Source: Hermatobates lingyangjiaoensis (taxonomy: Eukaryota > Arthropoda > Insecta > Hemiptera > Hermatobatidae). From it: 64,000 nucleotides of DNA. A program made the position numbers and the translations under genes. The stretch is taken from assembly GCA_026182355.1 (NCBI GenBank), contig JAPFBL010000167.1, forward strand, positions 1 through 64,000. Direction: 5' to 3'. The notes under the pieces were generated by a model, which saw nothing but the letters and a program-made list of their open reading frames with translations, did not search any database and had not been told where the DNA came from. Below, piece by piece: positions 54,285 through 63,523 of the stretch; the stretch's first letter is position 1, and the number at the start of each line of letters is the position of its first letter.

Positions 54285-54705
54285 ATATATATATTGGTAT
54301 ACTTTGGGAGCAGACCTTCTTTTAAACAAACCTCATTAAACATCTTGCCAACATTAAGTTTAGTTAATAATAGTTTAGTTAAGTTTAGTTCGGAATAGAA
54401 GCCGAACCTTAATGATCAGTCCAGTTGTTTTTCCAGAATTTTAAAGTTATATTCGTGAAAAAAACATAACTATATAGTGATTTAAATAATGTTGTGTCAA
54501 AGTTCATGTAGGGAATTTTGTAACAAACCTGTTACTAATGTTTATTAAGGTAGTGATTTTAAAAGTATATTTTATTATTAGTTATGTTTGATAGAAGTGA
54601 TGTAATAATTATTGTAAATAAGTATTTATTAGAATTGTAAAAAAACCTTGTATAAATAATCCTTGATAATGGTCAACGTAGACCGAAACGTCGGACCTGT
54701 GTAAT
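54285..54705. repeat. PLE terminal repeat, inverted partner of 54706 ORF
   Basis: 54295-54370 on the minus strand encodes TKLNVGKMFNEVCLKEGLLP and K-Y-T, matching KHTKLNVGKIFNEVY on the plus strand at 54815-54850. The two ends are thus inverted copies around about 430 bases of AT-rich DNA. Confidence 0.7.
54660..54696 (+). ncRNA. Hammerhead-like core
   Basis: Stem I TCC/GGA, TTGATAA (54663-54669), T, stem II GGTC-AACGTA-GACC (4 pairs), GAAA (54685-54688), helix III ACGT, C at 54692. It precedes the ORF at 54706 by 10 bases, the same arrangement as 52353. Confidence 0.5.
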
Positions 54706-54900
54706 ATGGAAAATACATATAAAAATAAAAAAATCGGAGAGTTAATTTATATGATACCACAAAGATGGAAAAGTAGCATTCGAAATCTTGAAAAGGTATG
54801 TAGGAAACATACTAAACTTAATGTTGGCAAGATATTTAATGAGGTATACATATATTCACAGATAGTTCTTGACCTCCTCATTCAACACAGTATTATGTAA
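54706..54900 (+). CDS. Short PLE terminal ORF (GELIYMIPQRW...)
   Basis: 64 codons starting MENTYKNKKIGELIYMIPQR and continuing WKSSIRNLEKVCRKHTKLNV, GKIFNEVYI. It aligns in pattern with 21351, 28700 and 52353 (GxLIxxxPxxxRKxxRxLE, then FNE). The last ~15 codons lie in family F sequence and are probably not original. Likely the first coding segment of a PLE. No independent function is proposed. Confidence 0.5.
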   Translation: MENTYKNKKIGELIYMIPQRWKSSIRNLEKVCRKHTKLNVGKIFNEVYIYSQIVLDLLIQHSIM

Positions 54901-55470
54901 GTTTTCTCGAGGGCTAGGTCTTTGGAAATAAACTTCTCCTGCATGTGCCAATGTTTCTATGTATTTCTACATAATCATCAGGGCTATAAAATAAGATAAG
55001 GCTATACTATTTTCAACAAACTATATATAATGTTAATGTGAATTACTATGCTAACAATAAAACTTCTATTGACGACGAAAAAGCGATACTTGGAAGAGCT
55101 AGAAGGACAATAAAGCAAGTATGCCTCACCTAAGGTAAGCTTCGACCAAGCCTGAAGTAATGTGGTAAACAGTTCCAGGCTAGGTCCTAGGTGAAAAAGG
55201 GGGTGTTTTAGTTGGTAGTCTGGTTTATACTGGGAGCCCAGCACTATGTGCGTAAATGCATTTCACCTCCTTACCCAAAAAAAAAAAAAAAAAAAAAAAA
55301 CAATAAAACTTCAAAATACTTGTTTACATGAAAAAATGGTAAAATAACTTTTATTTAGCAACTCTTTAATAGATACCAACTGTTTAAACAGTTGTAAAAA
55401 TACATCAAATGTTAACACAAGAAGAGAAGTTTATTTCCAATAAACTAGCCCTCAAGAAAACTTACATATT
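54896..55470. repeat. Family F foldback
   Basis: Arms at about 54896-54945 (GTAAGTTTTCTCGAGGGCTA, GGAAATAAACTTCTC) and 55420-55466 (complement). The ~475-bp centre contains CATCAGGGCTATAAAATAAG and an A run (55277-55302). GAGGGCTAGGTC links it to the palindrome at 24003. Confidence 0.7.
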
Positions 55471-55483
55471 TCTGTATATAAAA

Positions 55484-55753
55484 AGATTTCACATAAACAC
55501 GTGAAATAACAATCAATGATTAAACCACAGTACGAATTGGGAAAAAAAGACTAAGATCTTTCAACCGTAAGAAGCGGTCTTCGTCAGAGTCAAAAACCCA
55601 ACCCTGAGTTTTTGACCCTGACGAAGACTGCTTGTTACGGTTGAAAGATCTTAGTCTTGTTTCCCACTTCTTATTGTGGTTTGATCATTGATTGTTATTT
55701 CACGTGTTTATGTGAAGTATTTATATATTTATATATATATATATATATATATA
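55484..55753. repeat. Family B foldback, then the (TA)n that received the LTR element
   Basis: Two arms meet at AACCCAACCCTGAGTTTTTG. The right arm core has CTGACGA and GAAAGATCTT. TA tract 55724-55753 is the insertion site of the gypsy-type element, which is therefore younger. Confidence 0.85.
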
Positions 55754-55926
55754 AGTAATGCCGGCCCGCGAGAGACTAGAGGGTTGAAGTCCGTATCAAC
55801 ATTGCCTCTCCTATAAACAGAAGGAGCTGACTAATAAAACTCGATTCTTGTCTTCAATCACGTGCGAGCTAGTTTATTTAAATTCCTTTTTCTAAAAACC
55901 TATTCATTACCCGGACACGCGTAACT
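55754..55926 (+). repeat. 5' LTR
   Basis: 173 bp. It contains a TATA-like TATAAA (55812-55817) and AATAAA (55833-55838), and ends CGCGTAACT directly at the primer-binding site. Confidence 0.95.
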
Positions 55927-55943
55927 GGTGCCGAAACCCGGGA
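55926..55943 (+). promoter_or_regulatory. Primer-binding site, tRNA-Phe
   Basis: TGGTGCCGAAACCCGGGA is complementary to the 3' end expected for metazoan tRNA-Phe (…TCCCGGGTTTCGGCACCA). It overlaps the last T of the LTR, so there is no spacer. Confidence 0.8.
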
Positions 55944-55995
55944 TCATTCGCCAACTGTTTAATAGTGTAGTGTTGTGTCCAGTGTAGAAACCAAC

Positions 55996-56433
55996 ATGAC
56001 GAGTAAACAGACAACAGGAGCCGATGTTAGGCTCGCAGTGAAAATAGAACAAGCGAGAGTAGCAAAAGCAGGGTACCTGATGAACCTATTAGATTCGATA
56101 AAGAGGTTCGAGGGTGATGCTCGAGAGTTGGACTTGTTCATAGAGAGAATGGACTGCATCAACGAGCAGTTAGTCACAACTCAACTAGACCCAGCTACAG
56201 ACAAGAACATCAAGACCTACTTCCTCGCCAGGGTCAGCCTTACGGTGATGCTGGAGTTAGGACTTACGTTTTGTGCGGAGTGGAGTGCGGTGCGAGCAGC
56301 CCTTAAGGACAGATATGCTGGAGCCGCAAAGCCTGTAGCTAGAAGTGCGCTAAAAATTTTTGAAATGCGGAAGGAGAATGGTGAGACCTGCGCTGAGTTC
56401 GGGCGCAGATTGGGGATGCGACAAGGAAATTAA
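55996..56433 (+). pseudogene. gag: gag, N-terminal part
   Basis: ATG at 55996 (MTSKQTTGADVRLAVKIEQA) chosen as the first ATG with a favourable AACATGA context. The frame runs through a helical capsid-like region (YLMNLLDSIKRFEGDARELD, FIERMDCINEQL, CAEWSAVRAALKDRYAG) and stops at 56433. The adjoining frame from 56403 continues the same domain, so the stop results from one missing base near 56400-56420. Capsid forms the particle that packages element RNA. Confidence 0.85.
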
Positions 56434-57227
56434 CTATGAAGATAAATGAAAAGTGCACAGACAGTCAAGAAGCGAAATGGAGAACGACGATATATGAAGA
56501 GATAGCCAGTGAAATTCTCCTCAAGGCAGCTCCAGAACGAGTGAGAATGGCCCTCCGTATCATGAAGCCCACTAGTCTCGAGGAGACAATTAATGCCATC
56601 CGGGAGGAAGAAATGGACCGAGAAGATAACGGTGTTATATACAGAGGGAAGTCAGAAGGAGGATGGGCAGTTGTGACCAGGAGGAGAGTACCTCAGGATA
56701 GGCAATTCAGAGCAAGAGCCTATGAGGATCGAGGACAAGGGAGGTATTCACAGGAGAGGAAGCCACGGGGACGTATTGAAGAGAGAAGATCTCAAGCCAG
56801 GAGGAACAGCTATGAGGCAGTGGGAGGCTACACGCGAAGAGAGAAGCCAGTAAGAAGAGGATGTTGGGAGTGTGGTGAACTCGGTCACTTCGCGCGAGAG
56901 TGTCCGTATTTATATCGCAAGGAGAGACCACGAACGAAACAGTATAGACCAACACCAAGAGATGAGCCATGGAAGTTAACACAACCGGCGGGAGAAGATG
57001 TGGGGCAGGAGAAGACAAAAAGGGGAAGGCTCTTCAGAGGACGGGAGCTCATCAGAGTCAACAGGGTCGGAGCAAGAGACATCGATAGAACGACACGAGC
57101 GCTGGTACGAGCGAGGGAAGTGGCCTTCACTGGAAGAGACTCGTGGTGGGAGGATCGCTATTCGAGAGAAGAGGAAGAAGGATTGAAGGTTAGGCGAGAG
57201 GTATATAGGCGAGCAACAGAGGAATAG
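56403..57227 (+). pseudogene. gag: gag, C-terminal part with zinc knuckle
   Basis: Continues the capsid (AKWRTTIYEEIASEILLKAA, PERVRMALRIMKPTSLEET), then a basic Arg-rich stretch, one CCHC knuckle (CWECGELGHFAREC; Cys143, Cys146, His151, Cys156 counted from the ATG at 56436) and a charged tail to TAG at 57225-57227. It binds and packages RNA. The pol frame overlaps the last 41 bases in +1. Confidence 0.88.
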
Positions 57228-57954
57228 CATAAGAGGTAAGCTCCCTATATTTTTTTTTCCCAAATGGAAGACTAAGTGTTTGGTAGATACAGGGTCAGAT
57301 AGCACAATTATGGACAATGAAGTGGCAAAAAGGATGGACAATTATTCAGGGCTGACACCGTGCAACTGCACCTTGGTCACCATGGCAGGAAGGAAGAGCC
57401 TGGTAGGCGAATTACAGGTAGAGATGGGAGAATTAATAGGAGAGACCTTGGAGATGAAAGTGCATGTGACCCACTTAGAGACCCAGAAATATGGAGTTAT
57501 TCTAGGGTGCGACTTTTTGGAGAGAATCAATGCAAAACCTGAGTGTAAAAGAGGGAAGTGGGACATTAAACTAGGAAAAAGGAAATACTTCGTGGAAGGG
57601 AGAGTTAAACCAGGGAAGAGAATAACGGTAAACTGTGGAAAAGTGATACCAGGAGAACATCAGGTTAGTGAATTAATGAAAGAATTTGAAAAAGTATTCT
57701 ATAGTGAAGGACAGAGGTTATCAGCTACAGGTAGGGTCAAACACCAAATAGAACTCCCTGAAGGTACAGTTGTTTACGTGAAACCTAGAAGGTACCCACA
57801 CCAATTGAAAAAGATAATGCAGGAGCAAATAAAGGAAATGCTGGACCAGGGCATAATACAGAGGTCTAAGTCGCAATTTTCGAGCCCTATTTGGCTGGTC
57901 CCAAAAAGGTCGAGGAGGGTAAACCCCCTAAATACGGTTGGTAGTAGATTTTAG
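57187..57954 (+). pseudogene. pol: pol part 1: protease and start of RT
   Basis: Frame +1 relative to gag, open from 57187. Aspartic protease active site LVDTGSDST at 57280 and its second signature GVILGCDFLERI. The RT N-terminus (YPHQLKKIMQEQIKEMLDQG, IIQRSKSQFSSPIWLVPK) follows and is broken near 57901-57912. A short piece in the third frame (57903-57934) and then the frame at 57935 continue the RT, so two single-base losses lie about 30 bases apart. The protease would cleave the polyprotein. Confidence 0.88.
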
Positions 57955-58438
57955 AGAGTTAAATAAGTACACTAAGCTTGAAAGATACCCTCTGCCAAGG
58001 ATAGAAGACATACTCGACCATATGGCAGGAGCAACTGTATTCAGTACCTTCGACCTCAAGGCCGGGTATCACCAGATTAGGATGCACCCGAGAGATGTCG
58101 AGAAGACGGCCTTTACGTTCGATAGAGGCCACTTCGAATTTTTGAGGATGCCCTTTGGCCTAAAGAATGCGCCTTCCACGTTCCAACGCCTCATGGATGA
58201 ACTGCTTGAAGGACTGGGAGAAGACTTTACGCAAATCTACATGGATGACATCATAGTGTTCAGTAAGTCAATAGAAGAGCATAAGGAACATGTTACAAGG
58301 GTGCTGAAAAGAATAAGGGACTTTGGCTTAAAGGTAGCGATGGATAAAACCCGCTTATATCAAAAAGAGGTTAGATTTATGGGGCACCTTATCTCAGGTG
58401 AAGGAGTAAGACCGACCCTAAGAAGGTTGAAGCAATAG
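57935..58438 (+). pseudogene. pol: pol part 2: reverse transcriptase core
   Basis: Contains VVDFRELNKYT, FSTFDLKAGYHQIRMHP (first catalytic Asp), FRMPFGL-type block FEFLRMPFGLKNAPSTFQRL, the catalytic YMDDIIVFS (58238-58264) and FMGHLISGEGV. The frame ends at 58438 after a one-base loss near 58411-58415. A 30-base-scale segment in another frame (58415-58463) bridges to the next piece. All catalytic residues are present. Confidence 0.93.
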
Positions 58439-58463
58439 ATCGATTACCCTATCCAAAGGGACC

Positions 58464-60437
58464 AAAGACATCAGGGCTTTTCTAGGTATGATAGGTTTCT
58501 ATAGAAGGTACGTAAAGGACTTTGCAGCAATCACGAACCCCTTGACAGACAGTTTAAAGAAAGGAAAGAAGTTTATACAAACAGAAGATCTAAGAGAAGC
58601 AGTGGAGCAGTGTAAGGAGGCGTTGCGGGGCCCGCTGTTGCTCCAATTTCCTGACCTAAACAAACCATTCATTGTAATGACAGATGCCAGTCAAGAAGCT
58701 ATCGGGGGAGTCTTGATGCAGGAAACTATCCAGGGAGAGCGACCAATAGCCTACGCCAGCAGAAAATTATCACCAGCAGAAAAAAGGTATAGCACAATAG
58801 AAAGGGAAATGTTAGGCATAGTGTGGACTGTAGAACATTTCCGACCCTACCTTTTTGCGGCTGAGTTCACTATTAGAACAGATCATAGGCCCCTAATGTG
58901 GATCGGGAATTTAAAGGAGACGTCAGCCCGGATAGCAAAGTGGAAAGAAAGGATAGCTGCATACAACTTCAGGGTCCAGCACGTAAAGGGCGTTGATAAT
59001 CAAGTAGCCGACTGTTTGTCCAGAAACGTCAACGTCATTACGAGAAGTAGTACGAGAGAGCCAAGTACCTCCAGGGACGTGCGAGAGTTCTTCGCCAACT
59101 GGACACCAGACGCAGATGAAGACCAAGAACAACGAAATGGACCGGAAGCTGAGATTAGTCAGGATATAATAAACAACAAGAGAAATCAAATAATTATAAA
59201 AGACGACACAGAAGAAATAATAAACACCCAATTGCACAAATATGGCCACTTAAAAATAAATATTATTACAGGAGGAACGAAAGCGAACAACGAACAATTA
59301 AGTACAGTCATAAACCAACTAACAGTGCCAGGAAAGGTATACCATTTCTTTATAGAATCACAAGAACTTGAAAATAGACTACTCCGACTAATTCAGGAAA
59401 GAGAGCTGAGACAAGGAGCTCATTTCATAATCTGTAAGAACCAGGTAGAAACGGTAGAAGACGAAGAGCAGCAGAAAGAGGTCATCCTAAATTATCACAG
59501 GGGAAAAACCAACCATCGTGGTGTCACAGAGACCCTTAAACATCTACAGAGGTCGCATTACTGGCTCCAAATGGGCAAGAGGATAGCCCAAGTGATAAAG
59601 GACTGTGAAATATGCAAAAGGAGGAAGTATGAAAGAGTACCACTTGTACCTCCATTATTACAAAGTCAGACGCCCGAGGGACCCTTTGAGGAGCTAGAAA
59701 TTGATATATTTACATACGACGGAAACAAATATTTAACAACAATAGATAGACTAACGAAGTTAGCCTCAGCATGGCCACTAACAAGTAAATCAAGTGAAAG
59801 TACAGAAGAGGCATTGCTGTCGTATTTGGCCACGTTTGACTGCCCGAGAACGATCTATATGGACAGAGGGCGAGAGTTCAACAACGTTAAAATAAAAACC
59901 CTGTTAAAAGAATTCAATATAAACCCCCATTGGTGTACACCGGGTCATCCAAGGTCCCACGGAGCAATAGAGAGACTACATAACACTCTAACGGAACACT
60001 TGCAGTTATTGGCTGATGCAAAAAACATAAAGGGTCATGTGGCAATGGCCAGAGCGGTCCTAGCATACAACAGTAGTATTCACTCGACCACAGAGGCAAC
60101 ACCATTTGAATTGCGGAAAAAGGAAGCGGATCCACAAAGGTTACATAATAGAGTCAAAGCAGCAAAAGAAAGATGGACCAAGCAATATAATCAAAGGAAA
60201 GCAGAAGAAACAGTAGGGTTGATACAAGAAGGGGACTTCGTATATAAACTGAATAGGCAGAAGCGAAGGAAATCGGACCCGAGATACGTAGGGCCATACG
60301 AAGTACTCGCAACGTTACCACGGTACAGAGCACAGATATGGAGGATAGGAACGGACACCCTGAAACAAGAAATAGTTCATTTTCAGGAACTGCGACGGGT
60401 GAGAAGGAAAATCCCACCAATGGTGCGAACGATATAG
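58464..60437 (+). pseudogene. pol: pol part 3: RNase H and integrase
   Basis: Intact for 657 codons. Counted from the ATG at 58488: RNase H with Asp66 (VMTDASQEA), Glu107 (IEREM), Asp132 (RTDHRP) and Asp175 (VADCLSR). Integrase zinc domain His337, His343, Cys373, Cys376 (GKTNHRG, CEICKRRKY). Catalytic core Asp406 (LEIDIF), Asp459 (YMDRGREF) and Glu495 (GAIERLHNTL), a D,D-35-E arrangement. C-terminal GPY/F module DPRYVGPYEV near residue 600. It degrades template RNA and inserts the cDNA. The lengths and residues look fully functional; only the upstream frame breaks disable it. No chromodomain. Confidence 0.95.
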
Positions 60438-60680
60438 TGTAGTTATGTGTGTTTACCTTTGTTAATTTTGTTTATTTTTGTTTTGTACAAATAATCATAG
60501 AAGTTCATCTTTTGTTATTTCTGTAATTTCTATAAACAATGTTAATTCAGTTACTTGTGTGGACGTCATTTTATTTTTGAATGTTAAAACATTATATTCA
60601 TTTCTTATGTTTAGAGTCAAGTTTTGTTTTGTTATTTTATGATATAACTCAGACACTTGTACGGAGAGCATTGTTGATAA
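60438..60680 (+). other. LTR-element 3' untranslated region
   Basis: 243 bases of T-rich sequence between the pol stop and the polypurine tract. No env frame. Confidence 0.7.
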
Positions 60681-60695
60681 GGACTGGGAGGGGGC
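60681..60695 (+). promoter_or_regulatory. Polypurine tract
   Basis: GGACTGGGAGGGGGC directly precedes the 3' LTR and would prime plus-strand DNA. Confidence 0.85.
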
Positions 60696-60867
60696 AGTAA
60701 TGCCGGCCCGCGAGAGACTAGAGGGTTGAAGTCCGTATCAACATTGCCTCTCCTATAAACAGAAGGAGCTGACTAATAAACTCGATTCTTGTCTTCAATC
60801 ACGTGCGAGCTAGTTTATTTAAATTCCTTTTTCTAAAAACCTATTCATTACCCGGACACGCGTAACT
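60696..60867 (+). repeat. 3' LTR
   Basis: 172 bp, identical to the 5' LTR apart from one A fewer in AATAAAACTCG/AATAAACTCG. Followed by TATATATAGG. Confidence 0.95.
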
Positions 60868-62435
60868 TATATATAGGCATAGCTGAGACAACTTTATGGT
60901 ATATTATTTGAACCTTAAAAATATTCCAATCACAAAGCACTTCATATATACATATCTGAGTCAACTTTATGGTATATTATTTATATTTCTATAAAGTTGA
61001 CTTAATACAACCAAAATGTTTCAATTTAAAAAAAAAATACCATGGCATTATTATAAGTAATATTGTACAAAACGTGGAGTTAAAGAATATAATACAATAT
61101 GGAAAATAAAGTGAAATAAAAATTATAAGTCCTTCAATATAAAAAATCTATTTTCAATTTTTGAGAAAATTGTAAAATTTTAAATGTGTCTCATAGTTCA
61201 AAAAATACGTTGATGACTATTATTTAAATTATTTATTCTACCCAACTATAGTCATTTATCAAGGTCAAGTCTTTACCAATAGTAAAATAAATAAGTATGA
61301 GGTATTTAATAACTATTTAACTTGGAATTATTAAAATTAGTGAAAATATTTAAACAAAATACTCAATTAACGTAGTCAAAAAATATACCATTAGATTTTT
61401 TACAACTTTGGTATTGTGTAGTTCATCTCCTGAACACTGTTCTCTCCAGCAGCACTAGACAGAGAAAACATTTTTTTTTAAACTGCAAATAGTTTATGCT
61501 TAACTAATTTCGTCTTGAAGGTTTCTACAAATAAATAATTTAGAATCTACTTGAAAAGAACATATTTTGTTCTTATTTGTAATATATTAATTAAACAATT
61601 ATAAAAATATACATTTAAATCTATTGTTTACTCTTTCATTTCTTCAATCAAGTGGTTTGATTTATGTTAAATCTTATTAATTTTTCACCCAAAAATAAAA
61701 TATAAGTATAATAAAACGGGGATTAGTTGTTTTTTGTGTATATTTTTTGTTTTCATGAAGGTACAAATTCAGTTATTTTGAAGTAGATATGTTTTCAATT
61801 TATAAGTTTTATAACATAGAAACCACCTTGTTTTATATTCAAATTTGTTAAAAAAATTTATTTTTTTTCTACAAGAAGAAAAACCTGCTCTGTGAAGTCA
61901 ATAAAATTATTGTTCTATCACAAATATAACTATTTGATAGGACAAAACATTTTTTTGGAAAAATTTAATTGTTTTTTAATGAGCCGTTCAGCGATAAAAA
62001 AAAATTAATTTTTTGAAAACATAAAGTGTATTCTAATGCCTCTTTGGTTAATGTAATTTTGAAAAAAAATCATCTCTACTCATCCTCCATACAAAGTTTT
62101 GTTTTGAGGTGTGATCTCATGTTGATCCGTCAAGCAGTATGGCTTGTATCTCTCTGACTAGCTTTCAGATTGAATTGTAAGTCAACATTTTTATATTTCA
62201 TTAAAAAAATATTCCCTGCTATTTAAAAATCTGAGGATTTTTTTCATTTACTGCTTTTATAGCCTCAAAGGTAATACCAAAATTTTCAAAACTCTAGAAT
62301 AAATAGTTTAGAAGAAAAAGAAGTTGTCTAAAAACACATGTTTGACAGAAAAAGTGACTTTTCTATTATGCATAATTGCTCCCCAACACTATTAGGCCCA
62401 TTTGTGTGTAAAATATTAATTTGATCCAGCAAAGA
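60868..62435. other. AT-rich intergenic DNA
   Basis: A ~70-bp direct repeat of CAACTTTATGGTATATTATTT (about 60890 and 60962) near the left end. Otherwise nothing recognised. Confidence 0.5.
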
Positions 62436-62484
62436 TTGTGGATAGTAGAATGACCTTAAACTTTGGATACATACTCACCCACCC

Positions 62485-62523
62485 AATGACACATACACAC
62501 ACACACCACACACACACACACAC

Positions 62524-62563
<40 letters not shown>

Positions 62564-62595
62564 GGGGGAGAAAGAGAGAGAGAGCGAAAGAGACA
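62485..62595. repeat. (CA)n(GA)n microsatellite
   Basis: CA repeats to 62522, then GA repeats with a GGGGTGGGGG interruption. The 106-codon frame across it is an artefact of the repeat. Confidence 0.95.
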
Positions 62596-62824
62596 TCATC
62601 GAAAAAACTTCATAAAAGAACTTTTGGGACCTAGAAACGTGTCATTCCGTCAAAATCTCGAGATCGAATTTTTTCTCGATCACTATAATTTTGCACATAG
62701 TAAAGATAAAATACATATTATTTCACTGTATCTACCATTTTTTTTAGAATATAATTAATATAGCCAATGGGATTGCAATTTTATCATCAAATGCGTTGAA
62801 TGCCTGATCTGAATCGAATTTTAG

Positions 62825-63165
62825 AGTGCCAAATTATTTCGAGAGGGCAAAGTGGCCACGTGATCACATCTGGCCTGGCATTCTGGAAATTCTGGAGGGC
62901 CCCAATATCCAATCAGGCCCTCGATTTATTCACGCAGAAAGTCAATAAATCAGAATACATCATTCCTTGGAGAGGACGTTAAGTCGTCTGTCCCGAGCCT
63001 GTACGATGTCATATATCCGTTCAAATTCCTGTTCAAGATATACTTGAGTTAGACAAAATTTAGGACTCGCATTGTAAAATGCTCAACATATGGTATCACA
63101 AAGAGCCAAAGTTCGACTTATGTGTGTTCCATTGTAGTACAGCCACTGCAACCTAACCTAAATTA
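62825..63165 (+). mobile_element. tRNA-derived SINE, degenerate head
   Basis: CCCTCGATTTATTCACGCAG, GGAGAGGACGTTAAGTCGTC, TACTTGAGTTAGACAAAATT and GCCACTGCAACCTA match 50437. The B box region has decayed (CCCCAATATCCAATCAGG). Confidence 0.7.
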
Positions 63166-63169
63166 AATT

Positions 63170-63523
63170 ATTTTTCGTAATCTTTTCAAATGATTTTAGC
63201 ATTTTGAAACTTGCAATACCCCTTCAACCCACTATATTGTACAAAACTATGTATTAGCCATGATTGATAATCTTGCTTATTTAAAACGAACAAAATAAAA
63301 TAGAAGAGATATATGTTATTACATAACAAATTATATGGGCTGTGCCATATTACGTAATACAAATCCTTTATAGACTGCAACATACAAGCAAGCTGAATGC
63401 CTCTGCATACCTGTTTTAAACTACTTTTTATGTTCCATTCATGGTAGCAGGCATTTATAAATTTCAATTAACTTTATAACTTACTGTTTGTTTTTTTTTA
63501 GTTTATATTTATGTTTGTTTCAG
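63170..63523 (+). other. AT-rich DNA, probable intron end
   Basis: Ends in a pyrimidine-rich run and TTTGTTTCAG, a good 3' splice acceptor (AG at 63522-63523). Confidence 0.4.

Larger units (their letters stand above)
55754..60867 (+). mobile_element. Gypsy-type (Ty3) LTR retrotransposon, 5.1 kb
   Basis: Two short LTRs (173 and 172 bp) differ by a single A. The element ends AGT...ACT, sits in TATA (4-bp duplication likely but masked by the TA tract), is primed by tRNA-Phe and has a purine tract before the 3' LTR. Internal order gag, protease, RT, RNase H, integrase with a GPY/F end. There is no envelope-type frame. The coding region has five apparent single-base losses. AGT/ACT ends, TATA target and the integrase sequence place it near the gypsy/17.6 group. 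Confidence 0.95.

Noticed and set aside
60438..60680. Envelope gene of the LTR element
   Set aside because: Only 243 bases with no frame between pol and the polypurine tract.
62438..62758. 106-codon frame over the CA/GA microsatellite
   Set aside because: Repeat-encoded His-Thr and Arg-Glu runs.
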